Origin: Pollenia angustigena
Lineage: Eukaryota > Arthropoda > Insecta > Diptera > Polleniidae
Assembly (NCBI GenBank): GCA_930367215.1
Contig: OV884059.1
Span: 50,624,957-50,688,956 of the forward strand
Reading direction: 5' to 3'
DNA length: 64,000 nt
The notes beneath the pieces were generated by a model. It was given only the letters and a program-made list of their open reading frames with translations, was not told where the DNA came from and did not search any database. The first letter of the stretch is position 1, and the number at the start of each line of letters is the position of its first letter. This document shows positions 44,894 to 54,889 of this stretch, piece after piece. A program made the translations under genes and the position numbers.

Positions 44894-45245
44894 CGCAATG
44901 ATGAATCAGTAACTTTACAATTTTATATTATATAGATGATGGAAAAAAATGTTGTGAAAAAGTTACAGAGTAAGGAAAGCTTTTCACACCTTAAACGTTC
45001 GAATTTCGAAAAGGTACCAAATCTGTATTTGAGTTTTTAGATAGATTCACATTCGTAGATATAATTTTTATTTTATTTGTCCGCCATTTTTAAAAATTTA
45101 ATTTAAAATTTGTTTTTATCTCTTTAAGTAAATGAGATATGAGGTTAGCAAATTTACCTGTTTAAACCGCATATTTGTCTAATGTTTTGTATCTCTTTTT
45201 GCTTAGGAGGTATGAGCGATGAATAATAAGTAGATAGAGAAATAA
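44894..45245. other. Stretch without recognised gene
   Basis: AT-rich. It may be the 5' part of the Penelope-like element that becomes recognisable at 45246. No frame or motif. Confidence 0.4.
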
Positions 45246-45690
45246 TCCTTTGAAAAAACAAAGGAAAAATTAATTCTTACGGTTTTTGATAAAACAAAAC
45301 ATTTTTTGAGAAAACATAAGGACATTGTCATCATAAAAGCAAACAAGGACAATAAAACTGTAGCTATATACAAAAACGAGTGTAAAGAAAAAATGGAAAA
45401 TTTATTAGCAGATACAAATACTTACCGCACACTAAGAGAAGATCCTACTCAAAAATTAAAAAAAAAAAATAACAATATAATATCAGAATTACACAAAAAC
45501 AAAAAAAAAAAAATGATTGATGGCAAAAAAGGATACATGATGCAACAAGGATACATGTATTACCCCAAATCCACAAAACCGGAATTCCGCGATCGTTTTG
45601 TCAGTACATGTCCCATGCTACCAACTTTTGAAATATATAAGACAAGTTTTAAAACATGTGTCCGAAAAATATAATATTAAAAATTTTACT
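45246..45690 (+). pseudogene. Penelope-like reverse transcriptase, N-terminal part
   Basis: The frame includes 'HKDIVIIKANKDNKTVAIYKNE' and 'ENLLADTNTYRTLREDPT', then 'FVSTCPMLPTFEIYK', matching the early RT region of Penelope-like elements ('aDKgn..vv' and 'RPIvs' blocks). Runs of A have expanded inside it and the key 'YGLPKiHK' block is degraded. It ends at the GAATT where the Ty3 element is inserted. Confidence 0.75.
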
Positions 45691-45695
45691 GAATT

Positions 45696-45848
45696 TGTAA
45701 TAACTGAGACGCTTTGTCTTTGCTAATTCAAATACGACTGATTTATTTATTTCATTTTTCATTTTACATAGTTAACATTTACTCATACAAACATATTATA
45801 TACATAAACTGTATGTGTGTTGTAATACCTATGCGTAAGTATATGACA
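45696..45848 (-). repeat. 3' LTR of mag-type element
   Basis: TGTCATATACTTACGC to GTTATTACA on the minus strand; no difference seen from the copy at 50178-50330. Confidence 0.93.
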
Positions 45849-45862
45849 CTTCTCTCCCTCCT
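45849..45862 (-). other. Polypurine tract of mag-type element
   Basis: Minus-strand AGGAGGGAGAGAAG directly before the 3' LTR. Confidence 0.8.
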
Positions 45863-46016
45863 AAATTGTGCGATAGCTATAAACATTAATATTACATTTT
45901 TTTAATTACAAATTCCAAAAAGGTTATATTTAAAATTCCATTTCATTCAAAATACTTTCAAAATAATTTGTGCTAATAATGCTCTATAATCTAGATTTAA
46001 CACTAGGGAATACTCT

Positions 46017-49000
46017 TCAATCTAACAATTTCAAAGGTGTTCTTCGCGGTCTGTTCGACCGGCGCAAATTGGCCTCCCCTGTCGCATCTGGAGCATTTGT
46101 CACTATGGGAGTATTATTATTCGCTTGAGGTAAATCCATAGGTTCCTTAGGCTGATCTTCAATTGACTCAGATTCGATTGGCTCTAACGTTTCAGTTCTA
46201 CTAACCGCTATGGATTGTCTTCTTACCAGTGATGAATCGTTGTTTTGATGGTGACGTGTTGCGTTGTGTAAAGGGCACTTTTGAACTCTTACCGGGTTTT
46301 CAGAATTATTGTTTATTAGTACTGCAGGTTCTGAAATCCTTTCCCCAACTTTACGCATCTGGTCTACATGCCTTTTCCATATCCTGCCATCATCGAGCTT
46401 AATACCATAGTGTAGTTCGCCTAATCTTTCGCTTATTACCCCAAAACGCCATTTAGTCTTATTCAAGTAGTCACGTACCGCAACCTTTTCCCCCACGGAA
46501 AATGCTTTCGTTATTGGTGAAACATTATAGCTATTGTTTTGTGGTAAGATAAGGTCTAATCTTGAGTTTATTTGACGGCTAAACATTGCCATCGCGGGCG
46601 ACTTGCCCGTTGCTGGGTGAAGTGAACGTCTGTATGCTAATAAAATTTTAGACAATTCTGCATTTAATGAGTTTGGGGTACATCTCGCAGCTAATAATTT
46701 GTTCTTGATAGTTTGCACGTAACGCTCGGCTTGACCATTTGTGGCAGGATGGTATGGTGCACCCTGCTTATGCAATATCCCATTTGCTTTTAGAAAATTC
46801 CTGAACTCTGTTGAATCAAATTGTCGACCATGGTCACTGACAAACACTTGAGGGATACCAAACGTTGCAAATATTTCTCTGCACTTCTGGATCGTTGTAT
46901 CTGTTGTCATATTTGAGACGATATGAACCTCTGGCCACTTAGTATAGGCGTCGACCAAAACAAATAAATACTTGCCCATAATTGGTCCGGCGTAGTCGGC
47001 ATGAACCCTTTCAAAAGGTTTCCTTGGCATTCCCCATCCGCGTACCGGCATGACTTTATTCGGATCTGGTCGCGTTGATTGGCATGCGAAACAATTTGCT
47101 ACTAAATCTTCAATGTCTTTGTCCAGATTATTCCACCACACGTACGCCCTCGCTAGACTTTTCATCCTTGAAACGCCAAAATGTGCAGTATGCAGTTCGT
47201 CCAACACTCTTTCGCGCAACGTTCTGGGAATATAAACACGCATTCCTCTTAACAAACAACCATCAAGTAAGTTGAACTCGTTTTGTGTTATACCAAAACG
47301 ATGTTTACTATCGCATTGCCGACCATACTTTAAACATTCTATTAGCAGTTTAATTTCGCCATCGGATTTAGTTTCTATTTTTAGCTCATCTGCTGTTACT
47401 GGTAAGTTGTTTATAGTTTCCTCTTCTATAGCGTAAACCTCCTCAATAAAATTGTACGTTTCCTCATTCGGTAACCGTGACATGGCATCCGCGTTTGCGT
47501 TTTCCATTGATTTTTTACATTTAATTTCAAAGTCGAACTGTTCCAGAAATAGGGCGTAGTGCTGCATACGTGTAGATGATAGACTTGATAATGCCTTGTT
47601 AGGGGAAAATATTTGGGATATGGCTCTATTGTCTGTAATGAGAATAAACTTTCTTCCGTATAAGTATTGATGAAACTTACGTATACCAAAAATAACAGCG
47701 TATGCCTCTTTATCTATTTGAGAGTAGCGTTGCTGAGTTTTATTTAGTGTTTGCGATGCGAATTGTATTGGTCTTTCCGAACCGTCATCAAAAATGTGAC
47801 TCAAGACAGCTCCCACTCCTATAGGGCTTGCATCAACTGCTAAAACTACTGGGCGTTTAGGATCATAATGCACGAGTATTGTGTCAGACTGCATTTGGTG
47901 CTTTATTTCTTTAAACGCATCTGCACACTGTTGATCAAATACAAATGGTACTTCATTTTGCAGCAACCGATTTAAGGGAAAAACGATATCGCTTAAGTTT
48001 TTTACGAATCGCCCATAATAGTTTACGAGCCCCAGAAATGCCCGAATCTCGTCCTTACTGGCAGGTTTCTTCATTTTTTGTATCGCCTCGATTTTGCTTT
48101 GCATGCGTTGAATGCCATGTTTATTTATTACATACCCACAGTAGGTAATACACTCCTTCATAAATTCCGATTTCTCTAAATTTACTCTCATGTTATATTT
48201 GTCAAGTTGTTTCAACACTTCATCTATTATATACATGTGGCTTTCATCATCTGGTGCGGTAATTTTGATGTCATCCAAAAAGACTGAAACCCCCGGAATA
48301 TTGCCTAATATTTGTTCCATTAGCCGCTGCCACTTATCTGGTGCGCTGGCCACACCAAACATTAAACGTGTAGGTTGATATAACCCTTTATGTGTGCTTA
48401 GGGTTAGTAAATGTCTATCCTCTGGGTGTACCTCTAGTTGTAAATAGGCTTTTGACAGGTCGATCTTAGAAAATTTTTCGCCTCCAGCCATCTTGCTAAA
48501 CAACTCATCAATAGTTGGCAATGGGTGTTCGTCGACTAACAGCACGGGGTTTAAGGTTACTTTATAATCGCCACATATGCGAACATCACCATCCTTCTTC
48601 GGTACAACTACTATAGGTGTTGCCCACTCGCTGGTCTCTACCTTTACCAATAGACCCTCCTCAACTTGTTTTTCAATATGCTTCTCTACGGCTTCCATCA
48701 GTGGAAATGGTACTCTTCTGGCTTTTACAAATTTCGGTGTTGAACCTTGCTTAACATATATTCGCGTTTGCAAACCTTCGATTTTTCCGACTGAGGGGGA
48801 AAATACCATAGGGTATTTTGTTTTCAAAACGTCAACACTAAATGCATCTATATTATTTACGAACGGTTTCTGATTACTTTTGTTAAAAAGTGAGCACCAA
48901 TCAATTTTTATTTGATTTAACCACTCTCTACCACAGAGTGGCCTACGATTCGACTTAACTATATATAATTTCATTTGATCTCTTTTGTTTTCGATGTCTA

Positions 49001-50063
49001 CCTTGACAATAATGTAACCTAAACATTTAATAGGCGTTCCACAATAACTCGTTAAATCGATTTCGGATGAATGGAGTTTGGCATTAGGCGCGATCCTCTT
49101 TGCATCATCTACGTTTATAATTGATACTGGCGAACCCGTGTCAATTTCGAATTCCACCCACTTATCATTTATTAAAAATTTATTTAACATCTTTGCATTG
49201 ATGGTATGAATTTCATCACGTTCTTCTATTTTAAAAAGGTCTTCCACCGTATTGTTTACTACTTCTTCTATTTGATGCACTTGTTTTTTTTCTTTAAAAC
49301 ACATTTTGCGAAGGTGACCTTTCTTCTTACAAAAATGACAAGTAACATCTTTATATTTGCAATGATCTGCTAAATGTGTGGTATTGCCACATCTAAAACA
49401 TTTTTTTGCACTCTTGTTAACGTTTGTCACACTCGATTTCTTTGACTTTGTATCCTCCTTATTTTTCTCGAACAATTTATTTACCGTCATTCTATCTACC
49501 GTTTTCTGTTGTAGCTCCTCCCCTCCTTTTTCAGCTAATTCGTACGCCGTCGCCATACTAATCGCTTCCTCTACTTTTAACGATTTTCGTTCTAATAAAC
49601 GATGCTGTATTTTCTTGTCTAAAAGACCAAAAACGAATTGGTTTCTTAATGCTACCTCCAAATGAGCACCAAAATTACACCCTACGGCCAATCTCCTCAA
49701 TGCCACTGCAAACTCCCCACATATTTCATCAGCTTTTTGCTTCCTCAAATTGAACCTAAAATTCTCTAGCAACTCGTTAGGCTTAGGATCATAGTGCTCC
49801 TCCAATACTTCACAAATTTCGTTGTACTGCATTTCTTCCGGTATTTTCGGAAGCACTTTATCGCACAGCACATTATATGTCGGTGTTCCAATAAAATGAA
49901 GCAACAGCCGCTGATATTTTTCGGCTTTACATTCATACAGCTCCAATGCTGTTTTAAAGCGTTTTACCCAGCGAGTCCATGTAGTTTTTGATGGTTCAAA
50001 TGGCTCAAAACTAAAAAAGGATACCATCTCCTTCATCTGGGTTGTAATTTCCTGATTTGGCAT
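46017..50063 (-). CDS. Gag-Pol polyprotein of mag-type Ty3 element, intact
   Basis: 1348 codons from ATG at 50063 ('MPNQEITTQMKEM'). The frame also runs upstream to a TTG, but that is not a likely start. Gag about 1-215; two CCHC knuckles ('CFRCGNTTHLADHC', 'CHFCKKKGHLRKMC', 222-255); protease 'FEIDTGSPVS' (D308); RT with 'FSKIDLSKAYLQL' and active site 'VFLDD' (597-598); RNase H acids in 'AVDAS' (743), 'DKEAYAV' (786) and 'ITDNRA' (811); integrase H958, H961 or nearby His, C991 and C994, catalytic D1023, D1077, E1113 (D-E spacing 35). No stop or shift. Gag and Pol share one frame, so expression needs no frameshift. Confidence 0.95.
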   Translation of the reverse strand: MPNQEITTQMKEMVSFFSFEPFEPSKTTWTRWVKRFKTALELYECKAEKYQRLLLHFIGTPTYNVLCDKVLPKIPEEMQYNEICEVLEEHYDPKPNELLENFRFNLRKQKADEICGEFAVALRRLAVGCNFGAHLEVALRNQFVFGLLDKKIQHRLLERKSLKVEEAISMATAYELAEKGGEELQQKTVDRMTVNKLFEKNKEDTKSKKSSVTNVNKSAKKCFRCGNTTHLADHCKYKDVTCHFCKKKGHLRKMCFKEKKQVHQIEEVVNNTVEDLFKIEERDEIHTINAKMLNKFLINDKWVEFEIDTGSPVSIINVDDAKRIAPNAKLHSSEIDLTSYCGTPIKCLGYIIVKVDIENKRDQMKLYIVKSNRRPLCGREWLNQIKIDWCSLFNKSNQKPFVNNIDAFSVDVLKTKYPMVFSPSVGKIEGLQTRIYVKQGSTPKFVKARRVPFPLMEAVEKHIEKQVEEGLLVKVETSEWATPIVVVPKKDGDVRICGDYKVTLNPVLLVDEHPLPTIDELFSKMAGGEKFSKIDLSKAYLQLEVHPEDRHLLTLSTHKGLYQPTRLMFGVASAPDKWQRLMEQILGNIPGVSVFLDDIKITAPDDESHMYIIDEVLKQLDKYNMRVNLEKSEFMKECITYCGYVINKHGIQRMQSKIEAIQKMKKPASKDEIRAFLGLVNYYGRFVKNLSDIVFPLNRLLQNEVPFVFDQQCADAFKEIKHQMQSDTILVHYDPKRPVVLAVDASPIGVGAVLSHIFDDGSERPIQFASQTLNKTQQRYSQIDKEAYAVIFGIRKFHQYLYGRKFILITDNRAISQIFSPNKALSSLSSTRMQHYALFLEQFDFEIKCKKSMENANADAMSRLPNEETYNFIEEVYAIEEETINNLPVTADELKIETKSDGEIKLLIECLKYGRQCDSKHRFGITQNEFNLLDGCLLRGMRVYIPRTLRERVLDELHTAHFGVSRMKSLARAYVWWNNLDKDIEDLVANCFACQSTRPDPNKVMPVRGWGMPRKPFERVHADYAGPIMGKYLFVLVDAYTKWPEVHIVSNMTTDTTIQKCREIFATFGIPQVFVSDHGRQFDSTEFRNFLKANGILHKQGAPYHPATNGQAERYVQTIKNKLLAARCTPNSLNAELSKILLAYRRSLHPATGKSPAMAMFSRQINSRLDLILPQNNSYNVSPITKAFSVGEKVAVRDYLNKTKWRFGVISERLGELHYGIKLDDGRIWKRHVDQMRKVGERISEPAVLINNNSENPVRVQKCPLHNATRHHQNNDSSLVRRQSIAVSRTETLEPIESESIEDQPKEPMDLPQANNNTPIVTNAPDATGEANLRRSNRPRRTPLKLLD

Positions 50064-50160
50064 TTTTTTTTTATTTTTTTTTTTATTGGTGTCTCTTGTA
50101 TTGTAAAAAGAATACACCGCGCAACCACATAAATGCAAAAATTACACACGTGAATTTAAA

Positions 50161-50173
50161 CTTCTCGTCGCCA
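50161..50173 (-). other. Primer-binding site of mag-type element
   Basis: Minus-strand TGGCGACGAGAAG, four bases after the 5' LTR. The priming tRNA was not determined. Confidence 0.7.
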
Positions 50174-50177
50174 AAAC

Positions 50178-50330
50178 TGTAATAACTGAGACGCTTTGTC
50201 TTTGCTAATTCAAATACGACTGATTTATTTATTTCATTTTTCATTTTACATAGTTAACATTTACTCATACAAACATATTATATACATAAACTGTATGTGT
50301 GTTGTAATACCTATGCGTAAGTATATGACA
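50178..50330 (-). repeat. 5' LTR of mag-type element
   Basis: 153 bp; begins TGTCATATAC and ends TTATTACA on the minus strand. Confidence 0.93.
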
Positions 50331-50870
50331 GAATTAAAAAATCAATTGCAGAAAATTAAATTAGACAATAATTAACTATTAGTTTCATTTGATGTGATTT
50401 CATTGTTCACTTATATCCCAATGCACACTGCAATTAAAAACATAATGGAAAAATGGAGTAAAATAAAGGAATTCACCAAGATCCCTAGATCGAAATTGCT
50501 GGAAATTCTCAAATTCTACCTTATAGAAAATAATTATTTTCTTTATGACACAAAAGTGTAAGTGTATAATCAAATTTTCGGGATGCCAATGGGAAACCCA
50601 CTATAACCTGCAATAGCGTATATAGTCCTTGGTAACTTACTTGACGACGTAATAACTGAATTAAGGAAAAGGAAAATTTACATAAGGTACATAAAAAATA
50701 AAATAGATAAAATTTTGTGTTTAATTAAATGATGAAATCCTAAAAACTTTTAACAGTTATCACCAAAAGATAGAGTTTACTATTATAGTGGAATAGAATA
50801 GTGAGATTGCATATTTGGACACAAAATAATAAAGACATACAAATAGAATTTATATTGTCAAGGTTTCGTT
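50331..50870 (+). pseudogene. Penelope-like reverse transcriptase, core
   Basis: After the Ty3 insert the Penelope frame resumes: 'LLVSFDVISLFTYIPMHTAIKNIMEKW' (motif with catalytic Asp), 'FYLIENNYFLYDTKVY', then 'MPMGNPL'-type sequence near 50581, followed by debris ('EIAYLDTK'). The second catalytic block (YVDD type) is not recognisable. Multiple stops and shifts. Confidence 0.72.
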
Positions 50871-50906
50871 ATAATGTGCTAAATTCCCATTTCATACTAT
50901 TGACAA

Positions 50907-51184
50907 ACTGAAGTTTATTGTTGATGGGATAAGCTATTCCTATGCGCATTTCACTGGTTGCTTAGGCCAGATCATCAGGAATCTTCATCCAAAGATTTTA
51001 GAAAAACTAAAGACATTTTACAAATAAAACTGTTAAGCGAATAAGATTTATAAGCCCCAGTTTTACTTGTAACAATATCAAAGCTTAAACAAAAACAACA
51101 ATAAACAATGGGTTTATCTTTTCTTATAATCCCGACCGCAATTGGTTGATATTTTGTCAACTCTAAATGTAGTTGTAAGTGGGT
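50907..51184 (-). repeat. Hammerhead repeat family 1, single diverged unit
   Basis: Minus-sense copy of the 470-bp unit, clearly diverged from the array at 21848-23930. It sits between Penelope RT and GIY-YIG regions, opposite in sense to the Penelope element. Its right edge coincides with the start of the 3705-bp tandem block (51185), which may have truncated it. Confidence 0.75.
50927..50990 (-). ncRNA. Hammerhead ribozyme motif, family 1, diverged copy
   Basis: Keeps CTGATGA, CTGG/CCAG stem II and GAAA, and has the longer palindromic stem III ATGCGCAT where the array units have ATGCAT. Conservation of the core in an otherwise diverged copy suggests the motif matters. Confidence 0.7.
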
Positions 51185-51339
51185 AAAGAAAAACAAAAAT
51201 AAAACAAATTTCTTTAATTTTATTTTGCCAGTTCAGTTTTATTTACACTGCCACATGCATATTAGTTATCAAAGTTTTTCTTGGGATTCAAAATTCATTG
51301 GTACACAAAAGAAACTACTTTTGGAAGAATTATGAACTT

Positions 51340-52010
51340 AAATACTACACAGCCGAGAAGTCAAATTTTATACACAGCCCAAAACTTTATGGACAGAATT
51401 TTAAAAATTAGAGACGAACAGTCTTACACGAAAAAATAATTAAAATATTGGTCGAAAACAGTTTCCCCAACAAAATAATAAAAACGTTAATAGAAAATTC
51501 GAATAGGCGATTAATAGATAATAACCAACACTGAAAACCCGGAGTAAAAAAGGAAATTTTACAGTGTAAAATACTTACCTGGACTTCCATGCAGATAACA
51601 TTGGACTACGCCATCCATTTTGATAAAGTTAAATACTCCCTGGACTGGTCGAATGTTATGCAAGCATGGAACATTTCATTGTTTAAAAGAGTTTGTAGTG
51701 AAACGACATGTCTTCGTTTTTAACGAAATGTTTTCGTTTTTAAACGAAGTTAAAACTAATCCTCTGGAGTGTGACATGGATTAGTTTCAAAACTAATCCA
51801 CTAGGAGGTATGTATGAGCTTGGAGTAGTTGTAGGCTACAAGCCCAACAAAATACTTTTACCAAGGCTTACGCACCATTAAGAAAGGACCAAGATAATAA
51901 TATCGTATACGAAGTAAAATGCAAAGGAAACATAGAAGAGAACTGAGGTGTGATTTATATAGTAGGTACAATAAAAGTGACAAAGCGTATAGCAAAATCG
52001 TAATCTACGG
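51340..52010 (+). pseudogene. Penelope-like connector and GIY-YIG region, broken
   Basis: 'FMDRILKIRDEQSYTKK' and 'LIENSNRRLIDNNQH' (51390-51530) match the RT thumb/linker. After the diverged MITE C at 51585-51830 the sequence reads 'VGYKPNKILLPRL', 'DNNIVYEVKCKGN' and 'VIYI-GTIK' (51835-51990), the GIY-YIG nuclease core that nicks target DNA. Stops and shifts occur. Repeated at +3705 and +7410. Confidence 0.68.
51585..51830. mobile_element. MITE family C, diverged copy
   Basis: Aligns with the left and middle parts of the complete MITE C (52755-53129): ATCCATTTTGATAAA, GCAAGCATGGA, TTTAAAAG(A/T)GTTTGTAGTGA, ACGACATGTCTTCGTTTTT. The right terminus is missing. Confidence 0.75.
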
Positions 52011-52754
52011 AAAATTCTAATAACTTTTCCTAAAGAAACCGTGGTTCGAAAATCAAAATCGAGCTTCCGGTTTTTGACTTGAAAGTTTGGTGCTCAGTAG
52101 ATCTGAAAAAAATAATACTTTTTTGGAAATATTTATTGGAATTGGTGAATAGTTGGCCTGTTTCGCTGAAAGAGGGCTTGTTTAAAAGAAAATTTTCTCA
52201 GCTTTATATATCTGTGCTCATTTTTAAAAAATTCTGTACATAAATAATTGGTTAGGAGATTTTTGTCAAAATGTTCATAGTCAAGCTGGTAAAATAAAAA
52301 AATGTATTTCATTTTTTTTTAACCCAATTTTCTATTTTAAATTCACTACCATTTAAAAAAGAAACTAAATGAAAAAAAAAAAAAAATTAAATTACCCAAT
52401 AAAAATTTTTCTCATTTTGCGAAGCACTAACTAAAAAAATAAAAAATAAGCGCTACGCAATAAGACATACAGAAATGCAGTAAAGTATGTAAGTAAAGGA
52501 GCTCTCAACAACTTAAAAAAATAACATTTCAAGTGCTACGGAATTCCCTTACTACGAAGCAAAAAAATAACTGTATCAGTGTGTGAAGCTGATCGTTACA
52601 TTTAACAATTTTTATATGCTTTATGTGTCATAAATAGAGTTGTGTCGGTCATGAACGAACTAGTTCAATTGAACGGATCAGTCAGATGAACGATGAACGG
52701 CCGTTCAGTTTCATCGTTCAATTCCGTTCAATCGGTCACTTGCATGGTTCACTT

Positions 52755-53129
52755 CCCTGCAAATAAAATTGGACCACCTGATCCATTTTGATAAAATGGA
52801 CTACTCCATGGACTGGTCCGATGTAATGCAAGCATGGACCATGTCATTGTTTAAAAGTGTTTGTAGTGAGACGACATGTCTTCGTTTTTTAACGACATGC
52901 TTTGGTTTATAAACGACTTCAAAACTGGTCCTCTTGTGTATACCATGGAGTAGTTTTAAAACTACTCCTTAGTAGTCCAAAGGTGGGTTATGTGGTCCTC
53001 TCCTAGGACATCGTAATGTTAAATAGACCAGGTTTTTTTCCATACGTTTGGGTTAGTTTTGGACTAGTCCTGGTTCCTTGTGGACTACTCTTTACACGCG
53101 TGTTTGGACTGGTCCTATTATTTGCAGGG
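52755..53129. mobile_element. MITE family C, complete copy (unit 1)
   Basis: 375 bp with ends CCCTGCAAATAA on both sides and strong internal palindromes (GGACTAGTCC, GGAGTAGTTTTAAAACTACTCC). The flanks give no TTAA or 8-bp duplication, so the superfamily is open. A 65-codon frame at 53016-53213 runs across its end and is spurious. Repeats at 56460-56834 and 60165-60539. Confidence 0.85.
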
Positions 53130-53385
53130 TTGGGTCTTTTTAGTCAGTCGGTCACTTGTTTACCAAACAACTGGTTGAAAAGAAACAACAATACTAATGT
53201 GGTGTATATGTGATGCATGTATAATATACTTTTTTCATTTACTCATTGCCACATTGCTTTACACATTTTCATAATACGATCAGGGCTGTCAAGTTTCTTG
53301 GTGACCTAATCTTCAATTTGGCGACATGGCGATTTTTTTGGCGGCTTTTAAAATATATGACGATTTTGTTGGCTATTTGATAATG

Positions 53386-53703
53386 CTATGTTCACACTTG
53401 GGTTGTTAACGCGTTTAAACAAAATGTTGTTACATTTGGGATGATTAAGATGACAGATGGTTAAGTAAAAAACCCAACAAACAATTTTATATTTCTTTTA
53501 AGTATTAAAAATGGATTAAAATACTTTTTAAAGTTATCAGAAGATTATTTTAAACATAATTATGATGAAATTGTGAAAATTTATGAATTACTTAAGGAAA
53601 AAAATAAAACATCAAGCAGAAATCGTGGCCGGTTGTACACGTTCTTATTCAGAGAATTCTGTATGTTGCTTAAACGAGCTTAAGAACCCAAGTGTGAACA
53701 TAG
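53386..53703. mobile_element. Nested MITE with CTATGTTCACACTTGGGTT ends, unit 1
   Basis: 318 bp; the right end mirrors the left for 19 bp, with weaker pairing inward. It includes an open stretch of about 60 codons (53500-53682) of no recognised family. Repeated at +3705 and +7410. Confidence 0.75.
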
Positions 53704-54100
53704 TATAAGCCATGAATATGGCTTAGACTCGTAGACAAATTTACCGTTTGTTATTTGGAAAGGCTATTTCAATGATTGTATTGCATCCAATTTAAATCAG
53801 TTTTTGAAAAAGTTTATATCTATAAGGATACGTCCGGTACGTACCATTTTAAAGAACTTTTTATGTAACTCTTTATTGAAAGAGTTCTTTTTAATAATAA
53901 ACTCCAATAAAACTCGCCTTCAAAATAAAGAGCAATACAAACTTCTTGACACGTTAATACGAATTATATTTTATATAAATGTAAATAGCACTTTTGAATA
54001 AACTGAATCGTATACATTATTTTCCAAAAAAAAAAAAAAAAAAACAGTAAGAATTACCTTGCCGGTGAAGTGTATATCGTTTTAGATATATATCCAATAC

Positions 54101-54237
54101 TGCCTGTTTTTAGAAAACGTAAACAAGTAAGTGAGTGAGAAATTATATTTGAAACAACAATAAAAAACGAAAATTTGTTTTTGTTTTCAATATAATTTCT
54201 CACTCACTCACTTGCTTTCTTTTTATAAAAACAGGCC
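54101..54237. mobile_element. Palindromic MITE with TGAGTGAG arms, unit 1
   Basis: 137 bp that fold into one long hairpin: arms GCCTGTTTTTA and AAGTGAGTGAGAAATTATAT around a short AT-rich loop. Repeated in units 2 and 3. Confidence 0.8.
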
Positions 54238-54889
54238 ATAATTCTTTAATACTAACCTAAAAAAATGTTTTGATGCTTTAATAAGACTATTGTAAACTAT
54301 TGTACCTTTTTTGAGTTCACCAATCATTTTATTTTAATTAAACAAAATATACATCATGGCGACTTTTTCCCATTTTTGGCCAATTTAAGCAATTAAGAAG
54401 ACATTTATTTTTAGGATTTATACAAAATATTTTTAAAAATGTTTGAAATGCATATTTTATATTTTTAAAAACGCAAAAAATGGCTTTGGCGATCTTGAAC
54501 AATCAATTTGGGAAAAAAGATCAAAATAAATCTGACAACCCTGGCTGCTATTGACAATTACTTTACAATGCTTATGAGCATTGCCAGTTGTTCTTAATAT
54601 AAAACCCGCCAAATGCAAATTTTTTATTTGAGCAGAAAATTTTATACATATATATTTCATTTAGCTTTAAAATAAGATCTTTAAATAAATAACCAAATTC
54701 AATATTCGACAGCTTTATTTATTAAAGCTAAGTCAAGTTTTAGAGCACGAAATTAGTATGGAAAACCCACTTTTAATGTACACATTACTTAAGCATTCGT
54801 TTATGAATAAAGGGGCTCATACACTTGCAATATAATTGTTCAATATTACGTATTTATATTGCCAATGTGTATGTAATATTATTGCACAA

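Larger units (their letters stand above)
45696..50330 (-). mobile_element. Intact mag-type Ty3/gypsy retrotransposon
   Basis: 4635 bp on the minus strand: 153-bp LTRs in which I see no difference (45696-45848, 50178-50330), 5-bp duplication GAATT (45691-45695, 50331-50335), primer site, one gag-pol frame, polypurine tract. Short LTRs, a single fused frame and K02A2.6-like polyprotein features point to the mag lineage. LTRs without visible differences and an undamaged frame indicate very recent insertion and possible activity. It splits a Penelope RT. Confidence 0.95.
45246..52010 (+). mobile_element. Penelope-like retroelement, split and degenerate
   Basis: RT N-terminal part at 45246-45690, RT core at 50331-50870, and connection plus GIY-YIG endonuclease region at about 51340-52010, all plus strand. 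It is interrupted by the mag-type Ty3 element (45696-50330, duplication GAATT), a family 1 hammerhead repeat (50907-51184) and a diverged MITE C (51585-51830). Penelope-like elements prime reverse transcription at nicks made by their GIY-YIG domain. True ends were not found. Confidence 0.75.
53281..54543. mobile_element. hAT-like element (CAGGG ends), unit 1
   Basis: Ends CAGGGCTGTCA (left) and CAGGGTTGTCAGA (right, read inward). CAGGG-type ends suit hAT, but the flanking 8-mers (AATACGAT, GCTGCTAT) do not match. The interior holds two nested MITEs and a 65-codon Lys/Asn-rich frame (53804-54001) without a known domain. Repeated in units 2 and 3. Confidence 0.5.
51185..54889 (+). repeat. 3705-bp tandem block, unit 1
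   Basis: First of three head-to-tail units (next at 54890 and 58595). It contains, in order, the Penelope C-terminal part, a non-coding AT-rich stretch (52016-52640), a GAAC-rich palindromic stretch (52660-52740), MITE C, a hAT-like element with a nested MITE, a palindromic MITE and the left part of a 95-bp MITE. I noticed fewer than ten differences among the units. Confidence 0.95.

Noticed and set aside
50064..50138. Upstream extension of the mag-type Gag
   Set aside because: The frame is open to a TTG at 50138, but TTG is not a plausible start here; the first ATG in frame is at 50063.
52755..53129. MITE C as piggyBac-type (CCCT ends)
   Set aside because: Ends begin CCCT, but flanks are CACTT and TTGGG with no TTAA duplication.
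53016..53213. 65-codon frame conserved in three copies as a small gene
   Set aside because: Conservation is due to the 3705-bp triplication; the frame starts inside MITE C and crosses its end, with no domain.
53281..54543. Confident hAT call
   Set aside because: CAGGG-type ends are present but the flanking 8-mers do not match, so it is kept only as hAT-like.
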